Shown piece by piece: positions 60,620 through 64,000 of a DNA stretch of 64,000 nt. The stretch is from Congregibacter brevis. Its GTDB lineage: Bacteria; Pseudomonadota; Gammaproteobacteria; Pseudomonadales; Halieaceae. Each line of letters opens with the position of its first letter. The stretch's first letter is position 1. The stretch covers positions 3,472,001-3,536,000 of the forward strand of contig NZ_CP136865.1 of assembly GCF_045689245.1 (NCBI RefSeq). Reading direction: 5' to 3'. The translations under genes were made by a program, and so were the position numbers. The notes below the pieces were generated by a model. The model ran no database searches and was not told the DNA's origin. It saw only the letters and a list, made by a program, of their open reading frames with translations.

Positions 60620-61909
60620 TTACCGGAGGTTGATCACGGTCTGAGTGATTGCATCCGCTGCCTGAATCACCTGCGCATTCGCTTGGAAGTTACGCTGGGC
60701 AATGATCAGATCCACAAGCTCCTGCGTGATTTCCACATTTGAATCCTCAAGTGCCGCAGACTGAATAACGCCTAAGCCTGACGTACCCGGCCCGGAGACG
60801 TTGGGTGCTCCCGAAGAAAAGGTCTCGACCCAATTAGTGTCGCCGATGGGCTGCAAGCCGTTTTGGTTACTAAAGCTTGCCAAGGCAATCTGACCCAAGG
60901 CACGAGACTCACCATTGGTGTATCGGGCGAAAGCCACCCCGGACTCGTCAATCTCCAAGCCACGAAGCTGTCCTGCCGCAAAACCATCCTGAATAACGCT
61001 GGATACGGAAAAGTCCGTACCAAACTGCGTTGTCTGCTGCAGGTTAACGGCGAAGTTCTGAGCAGAAGCACCGTTAGAAATACCCGTAGCGTCGATGGGC
61101 GCCCAGCCCGTCACGTTAATGTCTGTCGCTGATGTGGGATCAAACTGACCATTGGAGGTGAAGGTCAATGTGACGGGGTCGCCGACAGTGCCACTACCCG
61201 GATCCTGGCTTTGGCCATCAATCAGCGAATACACCTCCCACTCATTCGGGTTAGTGGTCTTTACGTAATACAGGCTGAGCACATGGGGATTACCCAAGCT
61301 GTCATAAATCGTTGTGGAGGTAGTCGCATTGAAGTCCACTGGATTGGGTGACGTCGCAGGCACCGCAAAAGCGTCGTAGGGTCCGTTAGTCGCGAACCCT
61401 GTACCTGGGCTCACGTCTCTGGAATCCAGGTTACTGGTGAGACCTACCGCTGCGGTGGGATTGGGATCGATCAATGATGTATCAATCTGGATATCACCAA
61501 GCTGACCAGTGACATCTCCGCCACCGTCGACTTGGAAACCCTGCAAGCGGGAATTTTGGTTGGAAACCAGAAACCCTTCGTTATCCACCTGAAAGTTTCC
61601 GGCGCGCGTGTACTCAATGGCCCCTTCAACGCTCAGCTGGAAAAAGCCGTTACCGTTGATGGCAAGATCAAGCGAATTGTTGGTAAAAGTGATCGTGCCT
61701 TGCCCAAACTCCTGACTCACACCCGCCAGGGCAACACCCTGACCAATGGCATTCGAGCCAGCGCCTAGCAGGCTGGTTGCATACACATCGGCAAACTCGG
61801 CGCGAGACGCCTTAAAGCCCGTCGTCGACGCGTTGGCGATGTTGTTACTAATCACACCAAGGTCAGCGTTGGCCGCGTTGATGCCTGAAATTGCTGTACT
61901 AAACGCCAT
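60620..61909 (-). CDS. flgE: Flagellar hook protein FlgE
   Basis: A 429-residue hook protein with N-terminal INAANADLGVISNNIANAST then TGFKASRAEF, SLDLAINGNGFFQL, and C-terminal ELVDLIIAQRNFQANAQVIQ then AADAITQTVINLR. Its length matches the FlgE family. Twenty-five bp after flgD. Confidence 0.95.
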   Translation of the reverse strand: MAFSTAISGINAANADLGVISNNIANASTTGFKASRAEFADVYATSLLGAGSNAIGQGVALAGVSQEFGQGTITFTNNSLDLAINGNGFFQLSVEGAIEYTRAGNFQVDNEGFLVSNQNSRLQGFQVDGGGDVTGQLGDIQIDTSLIDPNPTAAVGLTSNLDSRDVSPGTGFATNGPYDAFAVPATSPNPVDFNATTSTTIYDSLGNPHVLSLYYVKTTNPNEWEVYSLIDGQSQDPGSGTVGDPVTLTFTSNGQFDPTSATDINVTGWAPIDATGISNGASAQNFAVNLQQTTQFGTDFSVSSVIQDGFAAGQLRGLEIDESGVAFARYTNGESRALGQIALASFSNQNGLQPIGDTNWVETFSSGAPNVSGPGTSGLGVIQSAALEDSNVEITQELVDLIIAQRNFQANAQVIQAADAITQTVINLR

Positions 61910-61934
61910 ACAAACTCTCCTTCAAGAGTGATTA

Positions 61935-62633
61935 TTAGAGAAACTGTTTAACTTCTTCGAGAGCAATGCTGCTGCCATTGCCGAGATTCAATGTGACGGC
62001 CCCTTGAGCACCATCAACGGCTACCGACTCCACTCGCTGATGCGCGAAGACCGAGACTGCGGTGCTTTGTCCACCCACGATCGCCTCGGCAGAGACACGA
62101 TAAGTCCCCGGCGGCGCTAGTTCGCCTTGAGCGTTGCGACCATCCCAGCGCACCGGCAACTGCCCACCCTGAGAGGGAGGCAGTGCAGCGCTGTAAACGA
62201 GGCGCCCCGTCATGTCTTGTACAAAGAAGCTACCGCCAGCGTTACTGGATCCAAACTCCACCGTGGCGTCCAGCGCATATTCCATTTCGCCCTGGGCATT
62301 AGGCACTTCCGCCAATTCACCGAGATTGCTCTCTGTGGTTACGCTACGACCTACCAAGGCTGCCGCCTGCAAGCCCTGGCCTCCGGTCAAGGCGCTACTT
62401 AAACCGGCGAAATTCGCATTCAACTCATCAATCCCAGACACAGTGCCAAACTGCGCCAGCTGCCCCATCATGTCTGCGTTATCGTTGGGCTTTGTGGGAT
62501 CCTGATTTTCGAGCTCGGCCACCATCAGCTCGAGAAAGTCCTGAGCATCCATGTCCTCGATAGAGTTTGCGGACTCATTTCCGAGCGGCGTGGAGGACGG
62601 GAATAGTTCGTTGATTGATGTTAGAGAATCCAT
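61935..62633 (-). CDS. flgD: Flagellar hook scaffold protein FlgD
   Basis: A 232-residue hook cap protein with DAQDFLELMVAELENQDPTK (about 28-47), ADMMGQLAQFGTVSGIDELN, and the C-terminal FlgD-Ig/Tudor domain (GRLVYSAALPPSQGGQLPVR). It is lost after hook growth. Follows flgC by 24 bp. Confidence 0.94.
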   Translation of the reverse strand: MDSLTSINELFPSSTPLGNESANSIEDMDAQDFLELMVAELENQDPTKPNDNADMMGQLAQFGTVSGIDELNANFAGLSSALTGGQGLQAAALVGRSVTTESNLGELAEVPNAQGEMEYALDATVEFGSSNAGGSFFVQDMTGRLVYSAALPPSQGGQLPVRWDGRNAQGELAPPGTYRVSAEAIVGGQSTAVSVFAHQRVESVAVDGAQGAVTLNLGNGSSIALEEVKQFL

Positions 62634-62657
62634 GCTTCGTCGTTACTCCGAATTCAG

Positions 62658-63080
62658 TTATCGGCCAAGGGTGAGCGTTCGCAGAATGAGCTGCTTCGCG
62701 GTATTCATCGCTTCGATGTTGTCCTGATAGGAGCGCGAGGCCTCCATCATGTTGGTCATCTCTTCCACACTGTTAATAGCGGGGCGATAGATGAAGCCCT
62801 CGTCGTCAGCCATGGGGTGCGAGGGCACGTATTCTTTGACCGCGGGCAAGTCAGATTGCATAACACCGGAAACACGGACGCCAGAAACCGCGTCCATACC
62901 GTTTCCTGCTGTCAATTCGTTGAGCATGGTCTCGAACACCGGGTATTGAGCTCGGTAGGTTTCTTCAGCGCTACTGCTTACGGCATTGGCGTTGGCGAGA
63001 TTGCTGGAGATGGTGTTGAGACGCGTGCTTTGCGCATCCAGTGATGTGGCCGCGACACTAATGGCGTTAAACAGACTCAT
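62658..63080 (-). CDS. flgC: Flagellar proximal rod protein FlgC
   Basis: A 140-residue rod protein opening SVAATSLDAQSTRLNTISSN, with SGVMQSDLPAVKEYVPSHPM and C-terminal EEMTNMMEASRSYQDNIEAM then NTAKQLILRTLTLGR. Standard size. The 62-bp gap to flgB has no gene. Confidence 0.95.
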   Translation of the reverse strand: MSLFNAISVAATSLDAQSTRLNTISSNLANANAVSSSAEETYRAQYPVFETMLNELTAGNGMDAVSGVRVSGVMQSDLPAVKEYVPSHPMADDEGFIYRPAINSVEEMTNMMEASRSYQDNIEAMNTAKQLILRTLTLGR

Positions 63081-63142
63081 AGTTCGATACTCGGTGAGAG
63101 TGCAGTACTCGTTGATTGTGCGTTGCTCATAGCAGTCACTCC

Positions 63143-63535
63143 TTAAACCTGTCCGCGGATAGCTGTGCGCAGTGCATTAATGCGGCCATCCAGCAGATTG
63201 AGGCTCGCCTGATAACGGATCGCGTTGTCCATGAAGGCAGCGTGCTCTCGTTGCGACTCCACAGTGTTCCCATCGAGGCTCGGCTGTGACGGCACTCGAT
63301 ACATCGGCTCGGCACTTCCCGGATCGCCCGCGGCGCTCATGTGTGCTGCGTGGGTTCGAGTCATACCCTCCTGCTGCCCACCCGCCTGACGCATGGCCGC
63401 TGCAAAGTCGATATCTCTGGCTTTGAACCCGGGAGTGTCCGAGTTAGCGATGTTGGCCGACAGCAATTCCGTCTTTTGGGCCCTGAGCGCCAGAACCTGT
63501 GGAGATATGCCGAGAGCGCTGTCTAGTCCTGCCAT
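63143..63535 (-). CDS. flgB: Flagellar proximal rod protein FlgB
   Basis: A 130-residue rod protein: LRAQKTELLSANIANSDTPG then FKARDIDFAAAMRQ near the N-terminus and NAIRYQASLNLLDGRINALR at the C-terminus. The frame opens at ATG 63568, but the sigma-54 site (63572-63587) would start RNA near 63561, inside that extension. ATG 63535 with AGGA upstream matches other FlgB proteins and is used. First gene of the flgBCDEFGHIJKL operon. Confidence 0.93.
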   Translation of the reverse strand: MAGLDSALGISPQVLALRAQKTELLSANIANSDTPGFKARDIDFAAAMRQAGGQQEGMTRTHAAHMSAAGDPGSAEPMYRVPSQPSLDGNTVESQREHAAFMDNAIRYQASLNLLDGRINALRTAIRGQV

Positions 63536-63571
63536 TTTCCTACCGTCCATAAAGTGTTCTGCATACATCCA

Positions 63572-63587
63572 TTCAAAGACCGTGCCA
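63572..63587 (-). promoter_or_regulatory. Sigma-54 promoter of the flgB operon
   Basis: TGGCACGGTCTTTGAA on the minus strand has a perfect TGGCACG -24 half; the -12 half reads TTGA instead of TTGC. It ends 36 bp before ATG 63535. Confidence 0.78.
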
Positions 63588-63627
63588 TAACTTTTTTACT
63601 ATTAAATACAATAACTTAAGTTTATTC

Positions 63628-63730
63628 TGATGAGGCAAGAAGCGGCAATTTGCCACCTCGGCGGCAAGCATTGCCGTTGCCGTAGGTACTGAGTGTCCTC
63701 GATTGCCACCTCTCTTTTTGGTGGTGGCAT
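63628..63730. promoter_or_regulatory. Cluster of TTGCC/GGCAA dyads between flgA and flgB
   Basis: CGGCAA-T-TTGCC, then CGGCAA-GCA-TTGCCG (perfect 6-bp arms), then TGCCACC and GGTGGCA (7-bp arms, 12-bp spacer) lie between two divergent sigma-54 sites. They look like shared activator (enhancer) sites. Confidence 0.55.
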
Positions 63731-63740
63731 GAAATCTGCT
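63725..63740 (+). promoter_or_regulatory. Sigma-54 promoter of flgA
   Basis: TGGCATGAAATCTGCT on the plus strand has GG-N10-GC and differs from the consensus at two positions. It ends 44 bp before the flgA ATG. Confidence 0.72.
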
Positions 63741-63784
63741 GCAGAGGCTCCAGACACAATTTAACGGCTGGAAGCGTCAGATAA

Positions 63785-64000
63785 ATGACAGTTGTACTCA
63801 GAAAACGCGTAGCAAAGCATATAGACAGGCCGGTGCTCAGGCGCCGGGTCGGCGCCATCGTACTCTGCACGGCGTTTTTCTCAGGCGCGGTTCCGGCTGC
63901 GACCTCCGGTGCAACCCAACCTCACGACGACATTCTGAATGTCGTGGAATTTGCGGCGTTACAAGCGGCATCAGAGCAAGGACTTGATCAGGTTGAAGTT
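63785..64000 (+). CDS. flgA: Probable flagellar P-ring chaperone FlgA, 5' part only
   Basis: The ORF starts with ATG 63785 and runs open for 72 codons to the window end. It has a basic N-terminus (RKRVAKHIDRPVLRRRVG), a hydrophobic segment (AIVLCTAFFSGAVPAAT, about 27-43) as a signal peptide, then ILNVVEFAALQAASEQGLDQVEV. Length and family motifs cannot be judged yet; the call rests on its signal peptide and its position opposite flgB behind a sigma-54 site. Confidence 0.65.
   Translation, partial: MTVVLRKRVAKHIDRPVLRRRVGAIVLCTAFFSGAVPAATSGATQPHDDILNVVEFAALQAASEQGLDQVEV

Noticed and set aside
1..64000. Search by eye for tRNA, rRNA, CRISPR, insertion sequences, att sites
   Set aside because: No convincing example was seen; short repeats found are simple tandem arrays without spacers or transposase genes.

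Overview
The window looks like a gammaproteobacterial chromosome of moderately high G+C. Gene order and protein types (FlrABC/FleQSR regulators, FlhF/FlhG, PomAB plus MotCD stators, RhlG-like SDR, AcpH, AzlCD) point to a marine, polarly flagellated relative of the Pseudomonas/Cellvibrionales/Halieaceae group. The genus cannot be fixed by reading alone. No tRNA, rRNA, CRISPR, insertion sequence or prophage was seen.

Left part (1-17 kb) is a mixed housekeeping and accessory region. It holds a Tat-exported amidohydrolase (cut by the window edge) in an overlapping operon with a GNAT acetyltransferase and an SDR; an RlmD/TrmA-type RNA methyltransferase; an AzlCD exporter; a secreted alpha/beta hydrolase; a YkoF/MTH1187-type small protein; AcpH; a CIA30 protein; an efflux operon (AI-2E permease, NodT outer-membrane factor, HlyD adaptor, DUF2955 permease); a secreted EEP-family phosphatase; an Old-Yellow-Enzyme; Dps; and an orphan membrane-anchored protein. 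A candidate small RNA gene with its own terminator sits at about 16.94-17.06 kb.

The rest (17-64 kb) is a nearly continuous flagellar gene island. From left to right: a GGDEF diguanylate cyclase / FlhB-C-terminal paralogue / second FliK-like operon; divergent pomA-pomB-PilZ; then, all on the minus strand and so read right to left: flgBCDEFGHIJKL, fliC, flaG, fliD, fliS, fliT, a PilZ-like gene, flrA, flrB, flrC, fliEFGHIJK, fliLMNOPQR, flhB, flhA, flhF, flhG, fliA, motC, motD. flgA starts divergently at the right edge. No chemotaxis gene is present, although related bacteria usually carry cheYZAB between fliA and motCD.

The regulatory logic can be read from the DNA. Six sites fit the sigma-54 pattern GG-N10-GC, in front of flgA, flgB, fliD, fliK, fliL and flrBC. 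A sigma-28 site with a strong terminator brackets fliC, and a FleQ-type box lies upstream of flrA. This fits a cascade FlrA -> sigma-54 -> FlrBC -> sigma-54 -> FliA -> flagellin. The most unusual features are an FlrA/FleQ protein that lacks the whole N-terminal regulatory domain, and a recurring set of short perfect or near-perfect tandem repeats (9-, 12- and 14-bp units, 4-5 copies) in intergenic gaps.
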